Source of the DNA: Bactrocera neohumeralis
Lineage: Eukaryota > Arthropoda > Insecta > Diptera > Tephritidae
Assembly: GCF_024586455.1 (NCBI RefSeq)
Contig: NC_065922.1
Coordinates: 35,584,089-35,648,088, forward strand
Direction: 5' to 3'
Length of the DNA: 64,000 nucleotides
Shown here: positions 1-12,531 of the stretch, piece by piece
Numbering within the stretch: position 1 is the stretch's first letter
How the letters are laid out: the number at the start of each line of letters is the position of its first letter
Notes under the pieces: model-generated
The model's database searches: none
What the model was told of the DNA's origin: nothing
What the model saw: the letters and a program-made list of their open reading frames with translations, nothing else
Translations under genes and position numbers: made by a program

Positions 1-200
1 ACATATATATGTATGTACATATTTTTCTCTTGGCCGATGTAAGTATGTACGTTACCCTCAGCCAAAAATCACGCCACTAGAAACCATTTTCACACGAAAG
101 CACAAGCATTGATATAGAAGATATTCCAAAGCATTTTCTCAATTAACTCGCCCATTTAAGTGTTTTTTCGTTATGTTCAATATTTTATTTAGAGATTTAA

Positions 201-480
201 GGTAGGTTAGGTTAAATGGGGAGATCTCACTAGAAGAGCTTATAACAATGGTCAATTGTGGTACCCAAATCTGCTGTAACAATTTATTATAAATATGCTT
301 GAAGTCGCTAACAAATTTATTGAGGCGTTTCGACTACGTCTTCTGGTATGCCGCATGTGTGTCTGCTGCGATATTTCAGTCTGAGCCTTGCAAAGGAATT
401 TCACAATTGTAGGAGAGGTCATCAAGCAATGGCTACTCAGCACACGGAAAGTCAATAGATCCACTACTAGATGTAAGCGG
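201..480 (-). mobile_element. Non-LTR retrotransposon 3'-end fragment
   Basis: Read on the minus strand, this stretch ends with the TAGGTTAGGTTA-type tail also seen at the end of the LINE at 43.4 kb. Only short coding patches remain and no catalytic motif is visible. The call rests on the shared tail and its orientation, so it is tentative. Confidence 0.35.
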
Positions 481-1660
481 GATACGGGTGGTCCGACTTG
501 CTAGCTCAACATCTTTGCAGTTTTTTAAAGCAAAGTTTGATTACATGATAAACTTAAGCAATTGCCCTAGCCTTTTATATTTTTATACCCTACGACATGA
601 CGACTACTTCGAGACTAGTATTCGGCTACTGATATAATTTTTTTCAAAATGTCTAATTTTTTTCTTTCCATGTAATATGTATATCCGAATTTAATTAATA
701 ATCTTAACAGGTTTCGAATTTTCGTTGCCATTTTAATTTTGAGACATTTTGTCAAAAATAATTGCTCTCAGTATTAACGAAATGTAATATAGATTCCGTC
801 TATATGATTTCTAACCATTAATTGCTGCAGTAGTATCTGTATCGTATTCAAACCGCTACTTGTGTTTTGCTTGTGCAATTTATACTCTTATCAACACGTT
901 GGCATACCATGACAATACACAATTACTAACAACACCCACTTTTAGAAACCTCAAGTGCCACTAAACCGCAATTGACAACTCCTTCAATCGTATTTGAGTG
1001 ACGGCAAACAATAAAGCGAACACAACAACAACGATTTGTTGTACATGTAAGCAATCAGGACCGACTCGCAATATGGAATTTGACAAATTGGCAGGTGATG
1101 AGCACACATACAGTGTGTACTATATAGTATATATCTACATATATACAAATAGATGTTGGTTTAATTTCGTATTTGTGCTGTGTTCAGTTGGGTTTGTGGG
1201 AAAGCGGGTTTAAGCTGTCATTTGATTTTCTCCCTCCTTGTTTAGATTAAATGTGGAATGATACTTATTCGTGCTATTGGCAAATGTCGAAATATCAAAA
1301 CATTGCGAACTGAGCACACATTTTCATACATGCTTCTCACTTGTATATATACTTATGTATATACCCAATAAACATCCAAATTATGGTCTGTGGTTTTCAA
1401 AACATCCCAATAAATAGATTTTCATCTGTACGTTTCGAAATGTATCAGAGATTGCTGTATGATATTTGTTGATATTTCTTAAAAAACATTGAAATTTCTT
1501 TGATTCTCAAAGCGTTTGAGATTAGTGAATCGAACAAACTATACCAGTTGTTCAAATAGATTGCGCTACTAATCCCAGGGGCTGACTATAGAGTTGTTTG
1601 TAGTTTTCCGGAGTTCTTTTCTTCACTTCTTGGGAACTCCGTCATGGACAAATATACATA
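481..1660. other. AT-rich DNA without a recognised gene
   Basis: No open frame here resembles a known protein. The stretch holds TA-rich runs near 1120-1150 and 1340-1365 and nothing else I can name. Confidence 0.6.
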
Positions 1661-2263
1661 CTAGGGTGCTCTTTTTATTAATTTTTTTCAGTCCCGTCAC
1701 GAAATTTCCTTGGAAATACCCTAAAACAAATTCCCTGAAAATTTTAGCCTTTAATATTAACATTAAGAGCTGGACCAAGGCCTGTAAAAATTTTCCATAG
1801 AAAACACACTGCAATCGTGATTTTTTATCTTTAAATTTCTACAGATCAGAGGTATTTTATGGCATCGCTTTGACCTTAGACGCATATTTCCCAGAATTGA
1901 ACAGTCTACAAAAGTGCCCAGATCAACAAAGACGTAATTCACACCGGCGAGGTAGTACGGGGCTCTAAACCTAATTTTTCCATGAAATTCGCATTTTTAT
2001 GTATATATTTCGTAAATGACAAGAGCTATAGAAAAAATGTTCATCACAAACTTGCAGAAAATTTAATTTGCTACATAAAAGGTCAGAGGTGAAAATCTCT
2101 ATCAATATTACTTCTCGAGATATTCGGCTTTTTAAGTAAGGCTTTGTAGAATTTTCATAGATTTTTTAGCTAACACACAACGTGTACAGTCTTACTTAAA
2201 ACGTTGAATATCTCGGGAAGTATTAATGATAGCGATTTTGGCTTCGGACCTTTTTTGTTGGTT
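1661..2263. mobile_element. Foldback/MITE-like element, copy 1
   Basis: This starts with AGGGTGCTCTTTTTATTAA, which matches the inverted end of the copy at 21628-22169. Two modules can be followed. About 1663-1915 aligns with the reverse complement of the right half of copy 2. About 1905-2160 aligns with the left half of copy 2 in direct orientation. One module is therefore inverted relative to copy 2. The stretch at 2101-2143 recurs inverted and diverged at 2188-2230, giving a foldback. No protein is encoded; it must have been moved by a transposase supplied elsewhere. The right end is not clear. Confidence 0.65.
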
Positions 2264-4752
2264 AGTGAAATAATAAAATTATAGTTAATCGTTTTCAGTG
2301 GCTAGATATACTTTACTTTGAGTATAATAGAAATAGAAATGAAGGTATGTGAAGGACCTTCTAAATACTGATATCTAAACGTTGTAGAACTATGTCGTTC
2401 AAATTATAGGGGGTTCAGAAAAATGTGATATTTACCGAAAATTTCAAGAATATGTCGATTTCCTCTGCTATGATGGTTAGATTATAATTAATTGGTAGCT
2501 GTTAGCGAAAGTTGAAAAATAACTCGAAAATTATTTTATTAAAATTTCGCAACGATTGTAAAATTTTTTATGTTTATTGGGTATATCACATTCATATGAC
2601 TTTTGATTCGCACGTGTATGTTATGCTTAAGTGCGTCTGTATCCTTCTTACCTAAGTATGCTCGCATGAGTAACTAATCTACTTGGATAGTGATTTACAA
2701 AGGTGATTTGCCTGGCAGCTTCATATTGCTTGTTTGTGTTTGGCGTGATTGTGGGGTAGTACATATTTTTATATACAATCATTCGCTTTGTAACCTCTCA
2801 TTTACATATGTATTTGTGAGCTTAAGTAAATACCAATCTAAAAGCAGTTCTACAACAACAAGCAATATTGAACGTATCCTTAAGCTCATTTGTTACACTT
2901 AACGTAACTTATCATAAATCCAAAGCTTGCGTTAAGTACAGAAAGCGTCAGGTGTTGCTTAACTAATAGAGCGTAAAAGCTAATATTTGAGCAAACTGAG
3001 AATATTGAAAATATTAATCGGAAATATCAAGCGTTTGCTGAAGAAATTGAAATAATCCTATTAAGCGCTCAGTTGAAATTCCCCACAGGCTTATTGACCA
3101 TTAATTTTTGACTGAAGTGAAATAATTTATATTAAGGTTATTATTAATCAAGATCAATCAAATAAACTGAAAAGTGAAATCTTTTTCAGAGAATTGATAG
3201 CTTAGGGCGGAAAGTTGACAAAATTTCACTGATGTTATTTTTTGGCAGTCGAAAGCATTTTTTCGGTTCTTTTATGTTTGTTCTTAGGGTCTACGATACA
3301 GAAATCCTTGTTATTTCAAATACTGGCGCATAATGTTTGCTGAGTTCATAAAAGCAATTTTTGGATTGAGTCTAAACCTAAGCTGCCACCATCTCATGTC
3401 TCTCCCACGGAACCACAGGACAAAGTCTGGACTGACTGACGCCTGATCCGTTGTAAATATTTCAATCTTTCAATAATTTTTTTTGAGTTTTTTATTCAAT
3501 AGTTCTTCTTCTGTGATTAATGTGGGTAGCTCTCTAGCTTCGTGTCGCTTAACATATGTAATGGAGCCATGTGTCGGGAATAATGCTTCGACAAAATGTT
3601 TCATAAATTTTGCTGCAACTTATTTTGGAACTTCGACATACATATTTTGTATGCCGTTCTTTGTGGGTCTATGTTTGCTTCTTCACATGCCAAAGCTGTG
3701 CAACCACACCTGTTGTTGTTACTTTCCTTTTTATTAGCTAGATCCAGAATCGGTGATATAATTAATTAGAATCCTTATCATTTTCAAATTATACTATTCG
3801 TATGGTATGTGTTGTAGTACCTAAAAATCTATGGCGACTTTATGTATTCATTAAATTTATAAACCCATTACTTGTTGAATTTCTGAACTCGAAAAATATC
3901 TTATGCTCACTAATGTCTTATTGATTAATTTTAAAAGATGGATGTTTTGAGCTAGCTAGTGCTTTTCTAAGTTCCCTCTGTTCATCACTGTAAACGCTTT
4001 TTAATGACTCTATGGTCTAAGGCAGAGGTGCTTACGTTATATCTACTTTTCACTCGCATCAATATCATTTACAACAAACACAGAGTTTTTTAAGAACTTT
4101 TGGTACACGGCCCTTTCGTAACTAACAGGATAATGGTCATTCATTTACTGCCAGCTGTCGTTGGCTCGCAGTTTCTTATCATTGGCAAACTTTCTGGGAA
4201 CTAAGTGATTGAAATTTTTATTGACGTTTAGGTCTACTGATGACTTTCTGAACAATATTAGAACATTTTCTTTATGAATTGAGAAGATTGAGTTAGATCT
4301 GGAGTCGATGCTTCGATCTGCTTAAAGATAAACAATGGTGTGCTAAAGTTTTCCAAAGATATTATATTTACTGAAAAAACAAGTGTACATACTTACATGC
4401 ATTTTAATCGTTTTTACGACTCAATTAAAATTGAATTCATATTCGTTGAAGTTTTATTTTATAAACAAGAAAATCTCATCTTCCTTCTTTTTCCGCTGGA
4501 AAATATTTAAATTCGTATAATTTAACATTTCCTAGTGTTAACTTTTTTCGTTCATTCGGTTGAATAGTATTATAATTGCTCATTGTGCTGTCAAATAAAC
4601 ACACATACTCAGACAGCTGGCATGTCAAAATGTTGGCAGTTTTGAAGCCAAAAAAGCTGGGGTAATGAGTTGGAAAATTAAAAATTTGTTCTTTTAAGCA
4701 AAAAGTGAGCTCCAACAAAAACTAGCTGTGCTTATGTAAAAACGTTAAAACC
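2264..4752. other. AT-rich DNA without a recognised gene
   Basis: I see no coding exon, RNA gene or complete repeat here. A slightly GC-richer patch near 3371-3445 could be an old element scrap, but I could not place it. Confidence 0.55.
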
Positions 4753-4754
4753 TA

Positions 4755-4782
4755 ACAGGTCAATTGAAAAGTCCCCGGCCTG
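4755..4782 (+). repeat. Left terminal inverted repeat of mariner
   Basis: This begins ACAGGTCAATTGAAAAG and pairs with 5501-5528 with a single mismatch at position 24. TA lies immediately outside it. Confidence 0.92.
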
Positions 4783-5500
4783 GTACATATATGGCGCTAC
4801 TGGCATGTTACCGACGAAAACAACTAAAAAGTCCTCAAAATAATTTTAGATGACCGTTAAGCGAAGTTGTCCGAGGATCAACTGAACGTGTAGATCATAT
4901 CATTCACGAATTTTTGGGTATGAGAAAGCTCTGTGCAAAGTGGCTGCCACGCGAGCTCACTTTTGACCAAGAACAACGACGAGTTGATGATTCGATTAAC
5001 CCGCATTCGGCTGGAAAGGTTTTGTGACTTGGAATAATTTTTCTTGACTACCTTGAAACAAAAAGGACTATCAATAGCAAATAGAACATAGCGCGGCGCG
5101 ACCATTTCAAAGAAAAATCGCCGAAAACCGACCACATTAAAACAAAAAAGTTCTGTTTCACCAAGACAATGCAGCGTATCACAAGTCAGTGAAAACGATT
5201 TCAATCTGCATTCATGAATTGGGCTTTGAATTGCTTCCGCATCTACCGTATTCTCCAGATCTGCCCCCATCGTATATCTCCTGTTCCCGAATCTGACAAG
5301 AATGCTTGCTGAGAGCAAATTTTCGAATGAAGAAGTGATTGCCGAAACTGAGGCCTATTTTGAAGCAGAAGGCAAATCTTGCTACAAAAACGGTATCGAA
5401 AATTTTGAAGGTCGCCATAAACAGGGTATCACCCTTGAAAGAAACTATGTTGAATAAAAAAAAAGTAAGTTTCCCGAAAAAATGTGTTTGTTTTGTTTTG

Positions 5501-5528
5501 CAGGTCGGGGACTTTTCAATTGACCTGT
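5501..5528 (-). repeat. Right terminal inverted repeat of mariner
   Basis: Its reverse complement repeats the left end at 4755-4782 apart from one base. It is followed by TA. Confidence 0.92.
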
Positions 5529-5530
5529 TA

Positions 5531-6109
5531 TAATGCAAGAAAACCAAAAATATGAAATCTAAGTGTTCACAAGGAATACTAAACTGCTTTGTATTTTGAC
5601 ATGATATGAATGTAGTTAGACCGAAAAAAATTATTGAAATCTACTCAAAGATATACATATATACATATACATATATTTAATTTAAGACTTGAATATAATA
5701 TCTGCATTCGCAACATTACTGATATTACTTATTTCTGTCATTTTAGGCGGCAATTTGGACGCTAATGTGGTGCTCTAGTAAATACAAAATAAGGTAAGCG
5801 AAAGGAAATTTGATTTATTATTTCAACCAATATTTTGAGACCTCAAAAATAGTTGAAAATAGTTAAGTCCCTGGAATGTATTAAATTATGTTTAAAACTG
5901 AAAAAATTATCTCTTTGTAAGAATGACTTTGAATATATTCAATTGAAAGTAAAATGCTTTAGTAAGGATGGGTACGAGTATTATTGTTTCAAAGCTTAAT
6001 GAAGTGAAATCGCTTTAACATTGAGCCTAAACTGGTATTTGCTTTGATCAGTATTCAGCAACTCTCCACATCATGTTCATGCTTCACAAAGATGTTATCC
6101 TGAGCTGTT
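5531..6109. other. AT-rich spacer
   Basis: No gene or repeat is recognised here. A TA/CATA-rich run lies near 5645-5680. Confidence 0.6.
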
Positions 6110-7045
6110 ATTTTGACAGTCTCGATTCACATACTATTCACTCATTCAGAGGTCTTGTCACTATTTGTTCTTCTTCATTTTCCGATATCATCTTTTCTCC
6201 TAACCTTGAACTCCATTTGCCAATTTTCGATGGCTCGGTCGAACATTTTGACTGGTAGATGGCGAATGACACACGTGATGTTTTGCTTCAAGGCCTGAAT
6301 CAAAGCAGGATTCTCCTCATAGATTTTAGACTTTACATATCACCACAGGAAAAGTCTAACGGTATGATATCACACTAGCTTTCTTGGCCAATCAACCAGC
6401 CACCGAAGTGTTCTCTCAATAAATCCATTGATTGATACGATGTGTGGGAAGTGGCGCCGTCTTGTTGAAATCAAATGTCGCCGACATCACGAGCTTCAAT
6501 TGCAGGCATCAAATAATCGGTTATCATGAAGTGATAAAGGTTGCCATTGACGGTTACGTTCTCACTGGCATAATTTTTGAAGAAATATGGACCGAAGACT
6601 CGACCGGCCAATAAATAACACTAAACCGTTGTTTCTTTTGGATGAAATGACAGCTTTTCAATCTATTCTGGTTGCTCTTCGTCCCAAATGAGGCTGCTTT
6701 GCTTTTTTACATACCCATTGAGCCAAAAATGGGCTTCATTGCTGAAGAAAATTTGGCTTGAAAAACGTTGGATCTTCTTGGAACTTTTCAAGAACCCATA
6801 GACCAAAGCGATGTCGCTTGGGAAAGTCGGGTGATTCAATTTTTACATAAGCTATATTTTGCACTCTTTCAATTTAATATCTCGAAGTAAGATGCCCTAA
6901 GTCGTTCCATACGTCAGTCTGAGTTGCTGTGATCGGCGCCGAATCGACTCTCCATGTTCTTCGTGTACAGTCTCAGGTACGGCTGGTATATTTTTGTCAC
7001 TACGATCTGGACTTGGTATTTTTGGCCGAATATTTTCCAATAATG
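6110..7045 (-). mobile_element. Tc1/mariner-superfamily transposase remnant, family B copy 1
   Basis: On the minus strand a DDE transposase can be followed in pieces from about 7045 down to 6130. A segment with SRRRSQQLRLTYG-like sequence is followed by FSNEAHFWLNGYV, the first catalytic block, in which the usual Asp reads Asn at codon 6738-6740. Next come VTVNGN and MITDYLMP, a QQDGATSHT block with an in-frame stop just before it, and REHFGG. A shifted PLDF block follows, then a C-terminus ending near IENWQMEF. Frameshifts and stops show it is dead. The N-terminal part present in the copies at 9.2 and 32.5 kb is absent. The family resembles insect transposases often labelled Tc3-like. Confidence 0.85.
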
Positions 7046-9194
7046 AATGCTGGCTCTAAATGTATGTAGGTGATGGTTAGTACCAGCGAGTATTCGATGT
7101 GACTTGGGTTGTATGCGGTTTAGGTCAAAAAGAAGGTTCTTAGAATTTCTTAACTTATATTCTACCTGTTCTTTCATTTATTTCTGATACAGCGTAAGGC
7201 CCAGGAGCGGGATTAACTACTTGAATAGCGATCGCTTTTGGAAAAGCCTCGTATTTTATTTTCAAAATGTATAAACAATGTGTTAGTGGAAGTCTTGCGT
7301 TCATATCCGCACGAACTTAGTCCGACCTTCGGTGTTATCTTTTCATTTAAACAATTACGAACATAAATAAACTCAAAATGTGAGGAAATTCGGCACTCTC
7401 TTATCGTATTTTAACAATTTAAAACCATTCTTCATTTGCTCCACCACATTTTGCTTTAGTTTCAAATTAAACTTTCTCACAGTAACTTTCAGGGTAAAAG
7501 TATACTTTTAATCTAATAATCTTTCTAAATTAAAGCAACAAAGTTTCGACTCTGCCACTTTTGCTCATGTAAAGCTGAGAAAACATGCCACAAATCTAAC
7601 AATAAAATCATCTACCAAAAATCGCCAGCAGTTCCTTGCCACAATTGAGAATCTACCCTTCGCTAGAACCTTCACAGCAAACGCAGTCGAATGTCCTTGC
7701 GAACGTCGCACTTCACTTTGGCAATTTCTAATATTCCTATTTTCATGAGCAAGTTTCTGAAGCCACAAATTGGCTGCGCTCTAACTCCTGGTAGCTGTTG
7801 GCTCCACGTACAACCTCTCATCTGTCCGGCCGTCACAGTGTGTGTGTTTGGCAAACTTGCGCTGCTGTTCCAATACAGAATTACGAAGTACTTCATACAC
7901 ATTTACAAGCACAGTTAGGTTGTGTTCGGATTAAACTTACCAAAATTATTTTACCTAATTTAGTTGAAATATTTCGAAATTGTTCCAAGTTGTGGCAAGC
8001 GCTGAGTGGCTGCTGGTCGTCGGGTTGGTTATTTTTGTGAATTTGCAACTTTTGCCACAAACTCGTTTACTCGTAAATGTTGCGGGTAATTGAAGTTGAC
8101 AGGCTGCGCTATGGCGTCAGGCGTCTCGATTCGATTAAGTCAATTAAAGAGTATACTTTTCTGTGGTGTTGGAAATTTTTGCTTAATTATTAGACGCTCA
8201 ATTAAATACCGTTTGTTACGCCTTGTTTTCCCTGAATGACAGAGTGAGTGTTAGGGTTCTAACATGAGCTACGGCGTATGGCAATGATGTGTGATAGTCA
8301 GGCCGAGGGTTAAAATCTACAATAGGACCCTTGATAGGTAAATCCTTACTAAAATTCTATTTCAAATCCGGTCAGATTCCTAATCATCAGACTCCCAAAA
8401 TAGTTTAATGCTTGTTATGGTATAATCTCCGTTTAGAAGATGGTTATTTTGTTGGAAGTCCAAATTTGAGTTATATATTAGACTGACCGAGTTGAAATGT
8501 AAGATCCGACTTTTAGATTTATGATGCCTTTAACTTTGACACATTGAAAACCGAAAGATCTGGCTCGAGTCTTTTTGCAGTTCCTTAGCTGTCAGAATGT
8601 TATTTCTTTTGGACCTTGAGACCTTGATTCAATCAGGGTTCTTCTAAAACTTTATTTCGGTTATCAACTTCATTCTGTCCTAATTGCATAATAATTTGGG
8701 CATATTTTAGAGTTCAGAGTAGATTGTAATATAATAAATTTATAAATATAATAAATAAATAAAATATAAAATGCGTAAATTTTTGAAGATATTCTACTGT
8801 TATGTGATGTATGGTGATACCATGGCCACAGGTTAGCTGAACCACATAGCTTACAACCGAAACTCTACGGCATATTTGGACGTATATTTATTCAGGAGAT
8901 CATAGAAGAGAAGAACTCCTATATTCTATTCCATTGTCTATTGCTAACTTTTTACCGCAAACATCGGTGGAGCTGTAAGATTCGGAGAGAATCATGTTCT
9001 GATTATAGAATGTGTGCCTGGCTGAATTGGGTAGAATCGGTTCAAAACATTCCCACATATCTAAAATTAAGATTTTCCTCCCAATTGATTCTGTAATGCA
9101 TATAAAGGTCAATATGTAAGACATGATGCAAAAATTAAATGATAATATAACGTTGGACATAAAAGGGAGATCCAAGATGAGATAATTTTTTCAA
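7046..9194. other. No recognised gene; one repeat shared with 46 kb
   Basis: There are overlapping short open frames at 7565-8040, but none resembles a known protein and they run on both strands. A patch at about 8785-8885 resembles 46155-46290 and is listed separately. Confidence 0.5.
8785..8885 (+). repeat. Interspersed repeat shared with 46.2 kb
   Basis: The pattern TATTCTACTGTTATGTGATG, then a TACCATGGC core and a TACGGCATATTTGGACG end, recurs diverged and in the same order at 46155-46290. No coding capacity is seen. Confidence 0.5.
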
Positions 9195-10095
9195 TAGCCT
9201 TTTTTGACAGATCACGCATGTCTCACGCGTCATGTTGTAATTTTTGTTCAGTATTTTTTGCCATTTTATCATCAAAGACTTACCATGCATACTATTCGCA
9301 ACACAATCAGCCAGAGTAATTCGGCGCCGTTCGCAGCAACTCGGGCTGACGTATGGAACGACTTTGCGCTTTTTACGTCAAGATCTAAGAATGAAAGCGT
9401 ACAAAATACAGCTTTTGCAAGAACTGAAGCCGTTCGACTTTTTCAAGCGACATCACTTCGCTCTCTGGACTTTTGAAAAGCTCAAAGCCCTTTTTTGTTC
9501 AGCGATGAGGTCTACTTCTGGCTCTATGGGTATATAAACAACCAAAATTACCGCATTTGAGACGACGATCACCCCGACGATATTCAAGAGCTGCAATTTC
9601 ATCCAGAAAAAATAACGGTTTGGTGTGGTTTTTGGGCCGGTGGAGTCATAACCGTGAGAATGGGACCGTCAATGACGACCGTTATCGAGCAATGATAACC
9701 TACTAATTGATGCCTGAAATTGAATTTCGTGATCTCGGCGACTTCTGGTTTTAACAGGACGGCTCCACTTTCCTTCAGTGAATGGATTTATTAAGAGAAC
9801 ACTTCGGTAAGCAGATAATTTCACGTTTTAGCTCGGTCGATTAGCCACCAAGATCGCGTGATATCACACTGTAGACTTTTTCCTGTGGTGCCATGCAAAA
9901 CATCACGCGTGTTATTCGTCAGTTATCGGTCGAAATGCTCGAACGAGTCATCGAAAATGAAACTCAATGGATGGATCATCTGAAGCGTAGCCGCGGCCAA
10001 CATTTGAAAAAGATAATCCGCAAAAAATAAATGCCAATAAATATTCTTTTGAATAATAATAAACATTCCCCTTTATATCTGAAGTTTCTGTTTTT
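9195..10095 (+). mobile_element. Tc1/mariner-superfamily transposase remnant, family B copy 2
   Basis: The 5' leader TTTTTTGACAGATCACGC matches the copy at 32.5 kb almost exactly. The N-terminus FCHFIIKDLPCILFATQ runs abruptly into IRRRSQQLGLTYGTTLRF, which indicates an internal deletion. LKPFDFFKRHHFALWTFEKL follows. A frameshift then hides the first catalytic Asp, and the rest is read in other frames: VTVWCGFWAGG, a mutated QDGSTFLQ block, LLREHFGKQIISR, and a C-terminus ending RGQHLKKIIRKK at a TAA near 10030. The element is dead but retains more of both ends than copy 1. Confidence 0.85.
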
Positions 10096-11704
10096 TTTTT
10101 TTAAGTGGTGAACCTAGAAATGGTTCACTCTTTATTTACTTTCCGAATGATCTACAGTTTTAAATTTGACCATTTTTATGGATGCTTTACTTTTCAGTGT
10201 TTGAAATTAGAGAGTTGACAAACTGTTTGTCTGTGGAAACTCGCAGTAGACTCATTACAACTTTGACTAGTAGCTAAGTAGGCGTCTTCTTATACAAACA
10301 TAGGCCACTTATAAATCATTGAAACCTATTTTCCAGCCTAAATTATGTTTGCCTTCGTGCGCGAGAGTCAAAAGTACGACAAAGGTTTTGCCAACAGCCA
10401 TGAGGGAGCACGATCCATTTGCCAATTTCAATTGCCACGCTCCAAAATCTCCTCTCAAACATATGTATGCATACATGTATGCCTAGCATAATACACCTAA
10501 AGGCTTGTCAAATATGTAACCTTAAGGTCCAAACATGTACAGCTTGTTAAAAGCCTGATGTTGTTGGCATATACCATGTAGCATAGCATACTTACGTACA
10601 TACGAATGTTCACCTGGACTCATGAGTATAATTTCTCATTTGCTCAGCTCGCAACTACAAGTCCACATATATTGATATGTGCTTTAACTCCCACAGCATA
10701 ACATACATAATCGTAAATGTCGCATTACTTGCTCGGCTTCGAGGTGGCAATGGGTTTCGCAGCTAAATATTTTAATAGCCCAGTTGTGCACTCGGGCAGA
10801 AATTAATGCGCGCTCGCTCACTGTAAACAGCCACACACGCCAAGCACTTGGGACTCCTGTCAATTGCGATACTATACGACATACTCATGTACATATGCAT
10901 GTCTATATGTGTGTATGTGAATGCGGCTATTATGTTGGCGGCTATGACGACATTCAAGAGTTCATATTACCGGGTCATTTAATAAAAACAAAAGCATTTC
11001 TGTGAATTTCGTTCTAGTTTAACCATAAAAATTACACACACTCATACAGACATATTTCTTGAGTAATTCCATTTCACTAAGCGTTTTCCATTGAAATGCG
11101 CAAATGGCGTTTCTTGGTATTGCGGAAATAAATTATATTTTCTATAATATGAAATTGAAAAACACTTATTGTTTAGTTAAAAAAGTGATGCTGAATTTAA
11201 TAGTTTCGTTTAATATTTTTTTATTTATTTTATTTGCAATCTGTCATAATAACATTCAGCAAAATTGAGGAAGTAATGGTTATAACAAGAAATCTTTATC
11301 TTTATTTCATTGAAAGATTTAATAGTAGAAACGAAATGGTAAAGAGAACTATCGGATGAGGTGTTAAAAAGAAAGTTTCATTTGTAAAAAAAATTCACAT
11401 TTAGTAAGAAAATGAAAATCAAAACTATTTTAACTTTGTCGAATGATGGTAATGGGTTTACTACAATGACACATCTCATAATTTATTTCGATCTATAAAG
11501 AAGATTTCCAGAAAGAAGCATGTTATATGAGCTACCCAGAATTACAAAGACTTATTGTGGGTACAATGTATTAATTGGTTGTACGTCTTGGAATTATTGG
11601 ATAAATTTTGGTTGTTTTAAACTCACACAAGTTGTTCAACAGATTATACTAGGTATTACCTAACTTCCAGCGAAATAGAGTGATATACATAAGTACAAGT
11701 ATGT
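10096..11704. other. Unique-looking non-coding DNA
   Basis: About 10350-10960 is GC-richer than its surroundings and carries no transposon motif. The short open frames on both strands there look like chance. The rest is AT-rich. It could be intronic or regulatory, but nothing shows this directly. Confidence 0.45.
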
Positions 11705-12531
11705 AAAACAAGTAAGGAAGGGCTAAGTTCGGGTGTCACCGAACATTTTATACTCTCGCATGATAATCGAGATTTCATTATACGTCATTTACATATTTTT
11801 CAAATACCGTATTTTTGTAAAGTTTTATTCCGCTATCATCATTGGTTCTAATGTACATACATATATACTCGTATTATACAGAAAAAGCATCAGATGGAAT
11901 TCAAAATAGCGTTATATTGGAAAAAAACGTGGTTGTGAACCGATTTCACCCATATTTCGTACATGTCATCAGGGTGTTAAGAAAATATTATATACCGAAT
12001 TGCATTGAAATCGGTCTAGTAGTTCCTGAGATATTTTTTGGTCCATAAAGTGGGCGAGAAATACGCCCATTTTCAACTTTAGGGGGCGGGAACGCCCACT
12101 TTTTCAAAAAAAATTGCGTCCAAATATGCCCCTCCCTAATGCTATCCTTTGTGCCAAATTTCACTTTCATATCTTTATTTATGGCTTAGTTATGACACTT
12201 TATAGGTTTTCGGTTTCCGCCATTTTGTGGGCGTGGCAGTGGGCCGATTTTTCCCATCTTCGAACTGAAATTCTTATGGAGCCAAGGAATACGTGTACCA
12301 AGTTTCATCATGATATCTCAATTTTTACTCAAGTTACAGCTTGCACGGACGGACGGACGGACAGACGGACAGACATACACCCAGATTTCGACTCTACTCG
12401 TCACCCTGATTACTTTGGTATATATAACCCTATATCTGACTCTTTTAGTTTTAGGACTTACAAACAACCGTTATGTGAACAAAACTATAATACTCTCCTT
12501 ATCAACATTGTTGCGAGAGTATAAAAATATC
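11705..12531. mobile_element. Non-autonomous interspersed element with inverted ends
   Basis: The leader AAAACAAGTAAGGAAGGGCT is followed by a TTTTATACTCTCGCA block at 11746-11760. Its perfect inverted copy lies at 12512-12526. In between are GTGGGCGTGGCAGTGGGC and a CGGA/CAGACGGA run near 12346-12375. Related leaders occur near 27.5 kb and, reversed, at 63.3 kb, so this is a dispersed family. The open frames inside are chance. The family has a look common in higher flies, but I cannot name it. Confidence 0.75.
12346..12375 (+). repeat. CGGA/CAGA short tandem repeat
   Basis: This is a run of GGACGGACGGACGGACAGACGGACAG type inside the element at 11705-12531. A related run lies at 52535-52585 inside another family. 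Confidence 0.85.

Larger units (their letters stand above)
4755..5528 (+). mobile_element. Internally deleted mariner with intact TIRs
   Basis: This is a DNA transposon bounded by 28-bp terminal inverted repeats at 4755-4782 and 5501-5528 that differ at one position. TA dinucleotides flank both ends (4753-4754 and 5529-5530), the classic mariner target duplication. Inside, a decayed transposase can be read on the plus strand. There is an N-terminal stretch with HIIHEFLGMRKLCAKWLP, then a deletion. The HQDNA..HKS block of the second catalytic Asp follows, then the LLPHLPYSPDLPPS block, in which the third catalytic Asp region is lost, and a C-terminus with YKNGIENFEGRH. At 774 bp it is far shorter than the usual 1.3 kb, so it cannot make transposase but could have been mobilised in trans. 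Its TIRs match the element at 33.9 kb. Confidence 0.9.

Noticed and set aside
4878..5547. 146- and 111-codon minus-strand frames
   Set aside because: They are antisense to the plus-strand mariner transposase remnant.
12114..12524. 136-codon open frame
   Set aside because: It lies wholly inside a non-coding interspersed element and reads through its CGGA repeat.
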